A DNA stretch of 64,000 bases, from positions 1 to 64,000 of the forward strand of contig CALKHP010000034.1 in the NCBI GenBank assembly GCA_937988775.1, in the 5' to 3' direction. The stretch is from an uncultured Alphaproteobacteria bacterium (lineage in GTDB: Bacteria > Pseudomonadota > Alphaproteobacteria > Rhizobiales > Beijerinckiaceae). This document shows positions 56,102 through 64,000 of the stretch, piece by piece. A model generated the notes under the pieces. That model made no database searches. It had not been told where the DNA came from and saw only the letters and a list, made by a program, of their open reading frames with translations. Positions within the stretch are counted from its first letter, which is position 1. Each line of letters starts with the position of its first letter. A program made the position numbers and the translations under genes.

Positions 56102-56415
56102 GTCCCTGCCTCTGTCTGTGCTTGGTATGATGTTCTGGTTTGCGGCGAGGGCAGGCGGCAATTTAGCGATGGGCAGGATCAAATGTGCTCATCACGAGAA
56201 GATTTCAATCAAATCATAGAATATATTATAGAGATATAGGTCTATATAAATTTTATTCATGCTGTATATTTACGAGAAAAGCCTTTCTGGTGAAAATTTA
56301 TAATTATTGATAATATATAACAATATCGTATGATATTGCCGAGAGCTCAAACGGCTTTCGATTCCACGCTTCGACTATTCCTGTGTTCGGAATGTGCCTG
56401 ACAATATGAGGCGGA
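56102..56415. other. AT-rich intergenic region, probable island boundary
   Basis: No gene is seen. From about 56160 to 56345 the sequence is strongly AT-rich, unlike anything to its left, and includes the inverted repeat ATATAG-GT-CTATAT at 56234-56247. It may contain the promoter of the FadB-like gene, but the composition change suggests a junction with acquired DNA. Confidence 0.5.
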
Positions 56416-56590
56416 TTGCGGCGGTGCGGCGCGGTCGATGTCCAGCTTCATCATGTCATCGGCGGCGTTCGGGATGCAGTCCCGCGCGAAGCAATGCTTC
56501 TCGCCACAGCGGATGGACTGGTTGGCGACGACAGTGCCTGGTTGATCATCGACGGCGCCGCATCGCCGAAGAAAGGCCATCAGGCAAGCC
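56416..56590 (+). pseudogene. IS701-type DDE transposase remnant
   Basis: A short open stretch reads LHHVIGG near its start and then ADGLVGDDSAWLIID (first catalytic Asp) followed by ASPKKGH. This matches, in order and spacing, the region around the first DDE aspartate of IS701-family transposases, which usually reads LVIDDTALPKKG. The second Asp of the IDD pair has become Gly, no start codon or N-terminus is found, and similarity ends right after PKKGH. It is therefore a decayed fragment of a few dozen codons, not a functional element. No terminal inverted repeats were identified. Confidence 0.55.
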
Positions 56591-57244
56591 ATCCTCGATC
56601 ACTAAAAACAAGGTGCCAAAGTCGTTCTGGATTATCGACCCATCACGCCGCGGCGACTCGGCCGGCTCCACGATAAGCCAGCCTTGCTCAATTTGCAGTT
56701 CGTTTTGTATGCCCGGCTCGAAGAGTCGAATAAAAGTGCGGCAACTTCAATTCGCTGCCGAGATTGCTGGCGGAGAGGGAGGGACTCTTCGACAATAGAA
56801 GACAAATCTCCGTCAGTTAAATAGCATCGCGGAATCGGCGATATAGATGACGATACATGCGTGTCTACAGCACTATTACCCTAGCGTCAATCGGATGCAC
56901 CGCAGTCGCGGAAGCGATGAGCTTGTGAAGACGCTTTGGCGTGCGGGATTCCGTTTCAGAAATCATTTCCGAATGTTGCCAACGTGACTGGCTTTGCTTG
57001 AAGTTCGTGCCCTCGGTGCGCAGGGGGCGAGGCTGAACGTCGTTCCGTTAAGAAATGGTTTCGAACGGCCCCGAGGCAAAAAAGCACGACTGGTCTTGAG
57101 CCAAAGCAGAAGCTTGTGCTGCCCATCAGTGACGTCGGCTTTGCGCCCCCATTGCGGTCACGTCCCGATCGATCGAAAGCGGCCATTTGCCGAGGCGACG
57201 ATGAATGCCTGGCAGTGCGTCACCTCCATCTTTGTCCATAAAGC
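56591..57244. other. Non-coding or decayed sequence between the IS remnant and the KAP-like NTPase gene
   Basis: No convincing gene is present in these 654 bases. On the minus strand, 56600-56820 contains two short protein-like stretches in different frames, which could be a frameshifted remnant. The block 57000-57200 looks like non-coding high-GC sequence of dispersed-repeat character. Neither can be assigned. Confidence 0.35.
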
Positions 57245-60200
57245 TTAGGAGCTAGTGTCACGGCGGTAGAGGTTGATGCGGATCTCATCACCGAAGAACG
57301 TGTCACCCCACGACGAAATTATGTTGCGCTCATCGAGCCACTTCACAAGTTCGATGTTGATGTCCGTTTTATCGATCCTCGGGGTATAATAGCCGGTCTT
57401 AATCTCGGAGAATGGTTCTGGGAAGGCGGCGAGGATCTCGCGTACCTCACTGTTGCTCAAGACTTTCTGGCACTTGTTGAACAGTGAAATCTGGACCTGA
57501 ATCGGTGCCGAGTTCAGGATGACCGCGCGCGCGGCTTCGGTATCCAGAGCGCTCGCATCCGCTCCTGTCCTATCAAGGATCGCCCCCACTTTGCCCGCCC
57601 GTGATGGCAGGCCGCCGAGCAAGGTAAGATCCATTGACCGGATGATCGCCAGTTTACGGGCGTCACCGATATCCTGGACAAGGAGCATCTCACGGAAATC
57701 GTCTTTGAGCGCGAACGTCGCCTCGTCCTTCAAATAGGTCTCGATGTTCCTGACCACGAAGAGGACTTGAAGATCGATTTGCTCTTGAAGCGTGTCCACA
57801 TTTTCTTTCGTGAAATTGACCCTCGCTTCCTCGATCAATATCCGCAATTTGCCGGGACCAAGATCACTCGGAAATTTCTTGAAAGTCTTTGGTAGCTCTT
57901 TGACATAGGTTCGATACGTGGCGTCATGCAGGGCGTCGTTGCCGATCAGGAATTGGCGCAGGGCAGCTGCTTTATCGTCATCGGGAATAGCCTGCTGTGG
58001 AAGCGCCGCCAGTGCTGTCTTTGTGTCCAGAAAGCCGGTGAGGATTGCCGCATCGAAAACCTCGCTGTCTATGAATGCGAGGCAATTCGCCCATGTCGCC
58101 TCGATTCTGGCCAACTGGAAAACGAGGGGATGGAAACGGACCGGCACGTCGTCGAGGGAAGGGATGGTCGCCGACTGCCTTCCGAGAAAGGTACCCAGAT
58201 CGTCAAAGTCGGCATCGTTTCGAGCGAGAATGGCGAGAATGGCGGCAACGCTCTCGTGCGAGTTGCCCTCCAGGCGTAAGAGCACGTTCTTCAGATAGTC
58301 TTCGAAGCCGCGCTCGATCCTTGAACTCAGAACCGCATTGCCGACGCCGGTGACCGTCGTGTAATTCTGGATGCGCAAGGGCTGGAGATCGCCAACTCCC
58401 AGAACCGCCCGAAAGATAAACTCCAGATTCGCGACGGTGAGCGTGTAGAAGCCCTCTTCGAAGAGGAAACGAGCAATCCCGGGAAAGCCCTCTATACGGG
58501 CAAGGTCCTCCAGCTCGATCCCAAGGGGCTTGAGACGGGACGGATCGAAGTCGATTCCAAGTGCAAGGATCTCAGCCAGATTCTCGGAGACGAATGGCGA
58601 GATCTCGGGATACGCGCCCGGCAGCGCTTTGAGGGCCGGCTCAGGCAAATGGGCGATGATCTGTCCAACGTGGGAAAGATGTTCGGGATTGTCGAGAGCA
58701 GCTGGAACGAAGCCTGACCATGCCGCGCGCAGCCCGGCAACCAACTTGGGCACCTCGGCACCTGTGACGTAATAACTCGTGAAGAACGCACCGCAATTCT
58801 CAAATTCTGAAGCCATATACTCAAACATTTTGGCAATCTGCCCAGCATAGGTAGGTTCGTCACCTAGCAAGCAATCGATGATTTTGACGTTGAGGACGTA
58901 GTGCTGACGGAAATCCTCGTCACGCATCGCCGCCACGACTTCCTTCGCATTGTCGATTGGAAAGTTGGGATCCGGGTTTATGAAGCCGCGTATCTGGATG
59001 AGGAATTTGTTATCGTTGGGCGACAGTCGACCCGCATGGAAAAGTGACGTATACTGATAATAGGTGTCATCGAGATGACCTTCTAGTATCAGAAAGCGAG
59101 CGAGCTCGCTTTTTTCGCCAAACGCATTGAACAGATTGTCCAGCTCCTTTGAGTTGAGCCGGGCAACCTCATTAAACTTGGCGGAGCGCAGGGTAGCGAT
59201 TTTCGCCCGCAACACTCGCAACCTCTTAGAGGCAGAGCTCCTAGACTCAGCGGCCCGCTGTTCAACCTCTTCCTTGCGTTGCCCGAACGTTCTCAGGCTA
59301 TCGACCTCGGCTTGCAAACCGGAAATGTTGATATTGTGCTGATATCCGTTGGCATCTCTATACATAATAGTTTGGCTATTAATGATCTGGTCGAAACCTT
59401 CATTCTTTGCGAGAGCGCCAATTTCGATCAAACTCTGCCCATTATGGAAGATGTGCTTCGCATGGGCTGGTAGTTTCTCAACGAACGCCATCGCGTAAAT
59501 TCGACGCAAATCCAGCAGGTCGGATGGGACCTGTCGTTCAGCAACATCAATTTCATGCTCAATTTGCTCAATCTCGGCCTTATATCTCGCTTCGCCGGCC
59601 GCAATGAAATCGTCATGCCGGCCGAGAATCTGCGCGAGATTACCCTTGCCGCCATGCAGGCTCTCGAAATCTCTCGGGAAGACATTCTTATATATCAGGA
59701 CCGCCAGGAGCTTGTTCGTGTCCAACACGTTGTCATCATCGGTTTCCAGATTGGCGACATAGATAGCGTATTCGTTGAAAATATTCTGGATCAGCCTCAG
59801 ATCATTCAGATAGCGCGACACCTCACGCAGAAACTGGCGGTCAAGCCGACTGTCCAATGAAAGCCGCTTCCCTTGCTCCAGAACCTTATCGATCGAGTTT
59901 GAGCTATTGATGATAGGCACTACGGGAATGATGAATTCAAAGAATTTTGTTCGGTCCGTGTTCGCGAACATGTCGTCGCGCAACGCATAAAGAAAGCGTA
60001 TTGATCTTTTCACCCCGGCGTTTTCGTTGACGAGGCTGTTTATCTCTCGAAGAGTGACGAAAATCTCTGAATTGTTGAATCTGTCCAAATCCTCAATTAT
60101 AACGAGATCATACTTCGTCGACTGAAAGAAATAGATAATTTCGTCCAGGTGTCGGTTTAGGATCGACTCCTGGCTGGCCGCCGCAGGCGTAATTTCGATA

Positions 60201-60901
60201 TCTTTAAGCGAGATACTCTTGAGGGAGAAGCCGAAGCTGGCCTTATAGGCCTGATAGACCATCAACCAAAGGAACGATGCCCCCACTGCAAACCACAGGA
60301 AATTCGGCCAATTACTTACGGCAAAAGGCAAGAAGAACTTGCCATCAACGATGTCGGCGCGCTTTTGCAAGAGGTGCCAGCAGGCGACGACGCCAAGGGT
60401 CGCGTACAAGGACAGCAAGATCGACCATCTGCCGGGCGACTTAATTCGCTTGAACCGCGAGAGCGGCAACTGGTTCGCATCCGCGCCGTAGAGCATCTGT
60501 TGGAGGATGCTTCGCTCGATCTCCTGCTTGCTCACACCACCGCCTGAGGCGGTCGCCTCAGGAAGGAATGCTGCGAGCGATATTTGCAGAACAGGATGTC
60601 GGTATTCCTTCAGGAAGGACTTGATGATGCTGCTTTTCCCCGAACCGTAAGGGCCGGTCAGCGCGATATTCGAAACTCTGGGGTTGCCCATCGCGTACAG
60701 AAGCGCATCGGAATACACTCCCGCCTCGTCCGCCTTCTCGGTTGGGGCAAGATCGATGAATTTTGATTGTGCTTCGACCACCTTGTTCGAGTGGCGAAGC
60801 CAGTCTGCGATTCTAGTGATGATTTGCCGCAAGCTATTTCGAAGTCCCGTAAACAGAGGCGTAAGCGCTTCAAGGGTTAGCACGCGTGTTGGTACGACCA
60901 A
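57245..60901 (-). CDS. Membrane-anchored KAP/YobI-like P-loop NTPase
   Basis: A 1218-residue protein. KFIDLAPTEKADEAGVYSDAL (48-67) leads to Walker A GPYGSGKSS (83-91), and Walker B VIIEDLDRF lies at 267-275. Two hydrophobic helices (about 159-178 and 198-218) sit between Walker A and Walker B, the insertion that defines KAP NTPases; the opening also resembles Bacillus YobI-type NTPases. Coiled-coil-like segments near 440-460 and 530-570 precede a long helical C-terminal region with no known enzymatic motif. The plasmid protein PifA, a KAP member, excludes phage T7, so defence is one possible role. The start is uncertain (TTG 60901, or GTG 60883). Composition is less GC-rich than the metabolic genes to the left. 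Confidence 0.82.
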   Translation of the reverse strand: MVVPTRVLTLEALTPLFTGLRNSLRQIITRIADWLRHSNKVVEAQSKFIDLAPTEKADEAGVYSDALLYAMGNPRVSNIALTGPYGSGKSSIIKSFLKEYRHPVLQISLAAFLPEATASGGGVSKQEIERSILQQMLYGADANQLPLSRFKRIKSPGRWSILLSLYATLGVVACWHLLQKRADIVDGKFFLPFAVSNWPNFLWFAVGASFLWLMVYQAYKASFGFSLKSISLKDIEITPAAASQESILNRHLDEIIYFFQSTKYDLVIIEDLDRFNNSEIFVTLREINSLVNENAGVKRSIRFLYALRDDMFANTDRTKFFEFIIPVVPIINSSNSIDKVLEQGKRLSLDSRLDRQFLREVSRYLNDLRLIQNIFNEYAIYVANLETDDDNVLDTNKLLAVLIYKNVFPRDFESLHGGKGNLAQILGRHDDFIAAGEARYKAEIEQIEHEIDVAERQVPSDLLDLRRIYAMAFVEKLPAHAKHIFHNGQSLIEIGALAKNEGFDQIINSQTIMYRDANGYQHNINISGLQAEVDSLRTFGQRKEEVEQRAAESRSSASKRLRVLRAKIATLRSAKFNEVARLNSKELDNLFNAFGEKSELARFLILEGHLDDTYYQYTSLFHAGRLSPNDNKFLIQIRGFINPDPNFPIDNAKEVVAAMRDEDFRQHYVLNVKIIDCLLGDEPTYAGQIAKMFEYMASEFENCGAFFTSYYVTGAEVPKLVAGLRAAWSGFVPAALDNPEHLSHVGQIIAHLPEPALKALPGAYPEISPFVSENLAEILALGIDFDPSRLKPLGIELEDLARIEGFPGIARFLFEEGFYTLTVANLEFIFRAVLGVGDLQPLRIQNYTTVTGVGNAVLSSRIERGFEDYLKNVLLRLEGNSHESVAAILAILARNDADFDDLGTFLGRQSATIPSLDDVPVRFHPLVFQLARIEATWANCLAFIDSEVFDAAILTGFLDTKTALAALPQQAIPDDDKAAALRQFLIGNDALHDATYRTYVKELPKTFKKFPSDLGPGKLRILIEEARVNFTKENVDTLQEQIDLQVLFVVRNIETYLKDEATFALKDDFREMLLVQDIGDARKLAIIRSMDLTLLGGLPSRAGKVGAILDRTGADASALDTEAARAVILNSAPIQVQISLFNKCQKVLSNSEVREILAAFPEPFSEIKTGYYTPRIDKTDINIELVKWLDERNIISSWGDTFFGDEIRINLYRRDTSS

Positions 60902-61540
60902 AGCCGATTAGCGCGTCGATGGAAACAAGAGCCTGCTACCGCCTGCCGTCCGCGCGATGTGTTCGAAGGTCATAAGAGCAAAGCGCGCCTACAGGCGATC
61001 GAGGGCGGCCTCGATGACGTCCTGTCTTCTCGATTGTGCTTGTGGCCCTCAGAAAACCGCACGTTGAGGATGTACGAGCATCCGGACATGGGAGCAGCAG
61101 GGAAAAGTTTGATAGTGACTAACGGGTCTTCACTGCACCACCATACGCTCAATGAATGGCGGCTCCTTTGGGCTCGTACCTGGAACCAGTCAGTCCGCTG
61201 TCGGCCCCCTATTCGCCATGCGCGGGCTCCCGCCGGCCGGGCAGACGACAGCGGCCGCGATGGGGTGGAACACGGACCGTCCGCTATCCTACCGAAAAGC
61301 ATGGGTAGCAGACATTATTCCCGGTGAAGCTAAGGACGCCTAGAGTCCATGAGACGCTTCATCGTCGAGAGCGCCCCTCCTGTTCGATCTGCTTGTTGGC
61401 CCTCATGTCTCATGCTGAATCTGCCGATCAATCTAGTAGTCATTCTCGCACCGCAACAAAAGTAGGGTGCTTTTCGGCGATTTCGAGATTTCCCAGCAGA
61501 GTAAGTTGTTGATGCGCCCTTTCAAATAGTGGCAGGGGCA
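60902..61540. other. Divergent intergenic region between the two large NTPase genes
   Basis: These 639 bases separate the divergent starts. An open plus-strand frame from 60959 to 61327 has no recognisable motif, no ribosome site and atypical composition, so it is not called. No tRNA, terminator or long repeat was recognised. Regulatory sites for both NTPase genes are expected here. Confidence 0.45.
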
Positions 61541-64000
61541 GTGAAAAATCGCTACAGTTCCTCTGTGAGCGACTTATACATCCCCAGAGAGCTGGTTGTT
61601 GGCGAACGAAGCTATAGTGAGGAGCAGCTACTCCGCACGGGCTCGCTGTTCGTCGTCCTTGCGGAACCCGGCGCGGGAAAAACCGAGCTTCTTTCACAAC
61701 TCGGCCAGCTATTGAACGTCAGTCCTATCAGGGCGAGCGTCTTCCGCAACAAGACACTTGGGTCGCCTCTCCAAGCCCTTGTTATCGACGCGATGGATGA
61801 AGTCGCGCGCGTAGACCCCCTAGGCGTTGAAGGCATCATCGTCAAAGCCAGTGAACTTGGCGCAGGCACAGTTATCTTCGCGGGCCGCTCTAGCGAGTGG
61901 GACACTGCCGAAACCGAGCATGTAAAAGGCTATTTTAAGGCCGATCCTATTGTCGTTCAACTGAAGGCCTTCACGCAATCGGAGCAGCGGCAGCTTTTCA
62001 CCGCCAACTTTCCCGCAGAAAGCTTCGATGCGTTCGCAGCCGAGTGCGCGCGTTTTGAGCTGGATGCCCTTCTCGGAAACCCGCAGTTCCTGTTGCTGTT
62101 CGGTGAAGCCTATATCGAGAGTGGCCGGCATTTCGTATCGAAGAAGGCAATTTACCTGGACGCCGTGCGCCGATTGGCCCACGAAGCGAACCCGCTCTTG
62201 AGGCGATCGATCCGCCCACCCGATGCCGAAATCGTCGAGATGGCGTGTGAGGTCTTTGCTAAGCTAATGCTTTCGGGAAGCACTGGCGTCAGTGCTAGCG
62301 AAGGACTTCCTTCGAGCGAATACCCTTACCTTCGGTCGCTCGTCGCAGACACTCCTCAGAACGCGCGCTATCTTGCTGATACCCGTCTTCTAAAGCCTTC
62401 TTACGATCCAGGATTACACGAACCGACCCACCGCATTGTCGCTGAATACTGCGCCGCCAGGTATCTTGTCAGTCGGATCGATGATCCTGCCGACCGATTG
62501 TCCCTAGCGCGGGTGCTGGCGATCATCGCGCCCAAAGGAACGGTCCGAACCGAATTGAGGGGTATGCTCGGATGGATGGCCACCCTTGCACAAGGATCGA
62601 CACAGCGCCAGTTGATCGAACTCGATCCTTACGCTGTAGTCGCGAACGGTGATCCGTCTGAATTCGCGACAGGCTCCAAAAAGACCTTGCTGAAGACCCT
62701 GAGCCAGCTCGCGGATACCAACCCGCTTTTCCGGCGAAGCGATGCTTGGCGGCAGTTCAACGTCGGTGCATTTTTCACTGCCGACATCATGGGCGATGTC
62801 GCGGTCCTGTTGTCTCCTGCACCAGTCGATAGTCCGCTTCGAGACCTTATTTTGGAGCTTCTGTCTTCTTCTCACGCCGCCGGGCAATTCGCGGGTGAAC
62901 TGCGCACGCTTGCCCTAGACGGCGCCTCACGTCGCTATGTTCGCAAGGCGGCGTATTCCCTGCTGCTGGAGGACGCACAGTTTGATCCGCGTCGCGATAT
63001 GCCAGCGCTTCTATCAGAGAACTCGCCAGTTTCGCTCGAACTAGCAGCGACTGCTGTCCGCTCGTTCAGCTCGGAAAAATTCGAGCCCTCTCGTATGGTA
63101 GACCTGCTTCGTAAACTATCCGAACTGTACCCGAAGAAAGACGGGGCCCGAGACCCGAATAGCGGCTCTCGTTACTTCATCAAGATGATGGTCGAATCCC
63201 TGGACCAGCAATTCACGGCCGAGGCCCTGAACCAACTGACGACCGGTTTGGCCTGCAGCTGCAATCCAAAATACGAGTTTCAGTGCACGTGCCGACCCGG
63301 GATCAGCAAGATAGTCGGATTTCTTCTCGATCATCATCTGTCGGAAGCGAGCAATCTCGACGCGGCGCAGGTTTGGGGGTGGACACGCGCCCTCATTTTT
63401 CACAATCACCGACCCCGCGACGATAGCCCAGCTGTAAAGTTCTTGAGCGAAAACTCAGACTTGCGTCAGGCGATACAGCGGTTGGCTATATATGGTCTGA
63501 ACGGCAAACAGGCGCGAGAGACTGTCAATCGCTTCTTTCAGTCCAATATACATTCCGGCATCCGATTCCACGCAACCGATCTGATTTCGCTTGCGGAGTA
63601 TGCCTTTCATCAGGGCTTGGTCGATGTGTGGTCCGCCCTCTGGGCGCGGCACAACATTTATGACGAGCAAAGCCGCGCAAATCCGCTACGAACTCTGATG
63701 AGGACGCAAGCCAACAGCGATTCGCGCTTCCTGCGAGTGTGGGCCCAGTTCGACAGATCGACTAAAAGAAACGACGACGAACGGCGCTTTAAGTTTCGGT
63801 CGCGGCGAAAGCGATTTGAGCGTCGTGAGGCGGAGGCCATTGAACACAACCGGGGACATCTTATCGTGAACCGGGCGCAAATTGAGGCCGGGGAGCATTG
63901 GGGATGGCTCGCGGAATTCGCCAACCAGTACCTGTTCGAACCGGAAAAGCTCACGAATCCGGACTACGGCGATACGCCGCTACGGGCATTGCGCAATTGC
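61541..64000 (+). CDS. NACHT/STAND-like NTPase (partial, C-terminus beyond right edge)
   Basis: An uninterrupted frame of 820 codons runs to the window edge. Walker A AEPGAGKT lies at 41-48, Walker B LVIDAMDE at 80-87, an FAGRSSEW motif with Arg116 in the sensor position follows, and LLGNPQFLLL is at 177-186. HRIVAEYCAARYL (297-309) matches the helical region after NACHT-type domains. From about residue 320 the protein is helical-repeat-like, as in STAND sensors, with a CxC-x7-CxC cluster at 572-584. There is almost no N-terminal domain before the NTPase, so any effector must be C-terminal or separate. GTG 61541 is chosen (AGGGG close upstream); GTG 61529 and 61565 are alternatives. It is divergent from the KAP-like gene. 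Confidence 0.8.
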   Translation, partial: MKNRYSSSVSDLYIPRELVVGERSYSEEQLLRTGSLFVVLAEPGAGKTELLSQLGQLLNVSPIRASVFRNKTLGSPLQALVIDAMDEVARVDPLGVEGIIVKASELGAGTVIFAGRSSEWDTAETEHVKGYFKADPIVVQLKAFTQSEQRQLFTANFPAESFDAFAAECARFELDALLGNPQFLLLFGEAYIESGRHFVSKKAIYLDAVRRLAHEANPLLRRSIRPPDAEIVEMACEVFAKLMLSGSTGVSASEGLPSSEYPYLRSLVADTPQNARYLADTRLLKPSYDPGLHEPTHRIVAEYCAARYLVSRIDDPADRLSLARVLAIIAPKGTVRTELRGMLGWMATLAQGSTQRQLIELDPYAVVANGDPSEFATGSKKTLLKTLSQLADTNPLFRRSDAWRQFNVGAFFTADIMGDVAVLLSPAPVDSPLRDLILELLSSSHAAGQFAGELRTLALDGASRRYVRKAAYSLLLEDAQFDPRRDMPALLSENSPVSLELAATAVRSFSSEKFEPSRMVDLLRKLSELYPKKDGARDPNSGSRYFIKMMVESLDQQFTAEALNQLTTGLACSCNPKYEFQCTCRPGISKIVGFLLDHHLSEASNLDAAQVWGWTRALIFHNHRPRDDSPAVKFLSENSDLRQAIQRLAIYGLNGKQARETVNRFFQSNIHSGIRFHATDLISLAEYAFHQGLVDVWSALWARHNIYDEQSRANPLRTLMRTQANSDSRFLRVWAQFDRSTKRNDDERRFKFRSRRKRFERREAEAIEHNRGHLIVNRAQIEAGEHWGWLAEFANQYLFEPEKLTNPDYGDTPLRALRNC

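Noticed and set aside
56956..57186. Small minus-strand frame of 76 codons
   Set aside because: No ribosome site or domain; the sequence looks like non-coding dispersed DNA rather than a gene.
60959..61327. Possible small gene between the two large NTPases
   Set aside because: GTG start without ribosome site, no motif, and residue composition unlike real proteins. Kept as intergenic.
1..64000. CRISPR arrays, rRNA and tRNA genes
   Set aside because: No regularly spaced direct repeats of 24-40 bases, no rRNA-like blocks and no cloverleaf with a TTCGA loop were recognised by eye; a tRNAscan-SE or Infernal run would be decisive.

Overview
The window is high-GC DNA with tightly packed operons and many ATGA stop/start overlaps. 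Gene content points to a metabolically versatile alphaproteobacterium, probably of the order Hyphomicrobiales (Rhizobiales): many amino-acid, amine and peptide ABC transporters, hydantoinase/oxoprolinase genes, several D-amino-acid-oxidase-fold flavoenzymes and a bacterial Tim44-like protein. This placement is inference; no rRNA or universal marker gene is present.

Left part (1-8368): a minus-strand operon encodes a periplasmic peptide-binding protein, permease DppB, a natural DppC-DppD (permease+ATPase) fusion, ATPase DppF, a FAD amine/amino-acid oxidoreductase and a deacylase of the AstE/aspartoacylase family that runs off the left edge. A LysR regulator is divergent from it. 8618-16794 is a seven-gene plus-strand glycan cluster: a GT2, a DXD-type and four GT4-like glycosyltransferases with an MsbA/PglK-like ABC exporter.

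16841-24768 is a catabolic locus. A minus-strand operon (aminotransferase, SDR with a degenerate active site, alpha/beta hydrolase, M20 amidohydrolase) lies divergent from a NitT/TauT-type ABC importer operon that ends in a GntR/FCD regulator. 25118-29605 holds a Tim44-domain protein, a striking inverted-repeat array, a quinone reductase-like flavoprotein, a D-2-hydroxyacid dehydrogenase and a FAD oxidoreductase. An aldehyde dehydrogenase follows, then a plus-strand hyuA-hyuB-ornithine cyclodeaminase-like operon (31474-36137). 36166-43424 is a minus-strand operon in the order acyl-CoA dehydrogenase, ADP-forming acyl-CoA synthetase, TPP enzyme, DadA-like dehydrogenase, Ldh-type dehydrogenase; it could process a 2-oxo or D-amino acid to a CoA thioester. 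43570-56101 carries a uronate-dehydrogenase-like SDR, a class IV aminotransferase, a PotABCD-like importer with a LysR gene, a GST, an FMN alpha-hydroxy-acid oxidase, another DadA-like enzyme and a FadB/FadJ-like bifunctional enzyme.

Right part (about 56.1-64 kb): composition changes abruptly. An AT-rich stretch and an IS701-type transposase remnant are followed by two very large NTPase genes in divergent orientation. One is a membrane-anchored KAP/YobI-like P-loop NTPase (57245-60901, minus), with two membrane helices inserted between Walker A and Walker B. The other is a NACHT/STAND-like NTPase (61541 to beyond the right edge, plus) with a CxC-x7-CxC motif. This looks like a horizontally acquired accessory island, and a conflict or phage-defence role is the leading hypothesis. 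It is the most likely place in the window for an undescribed system.
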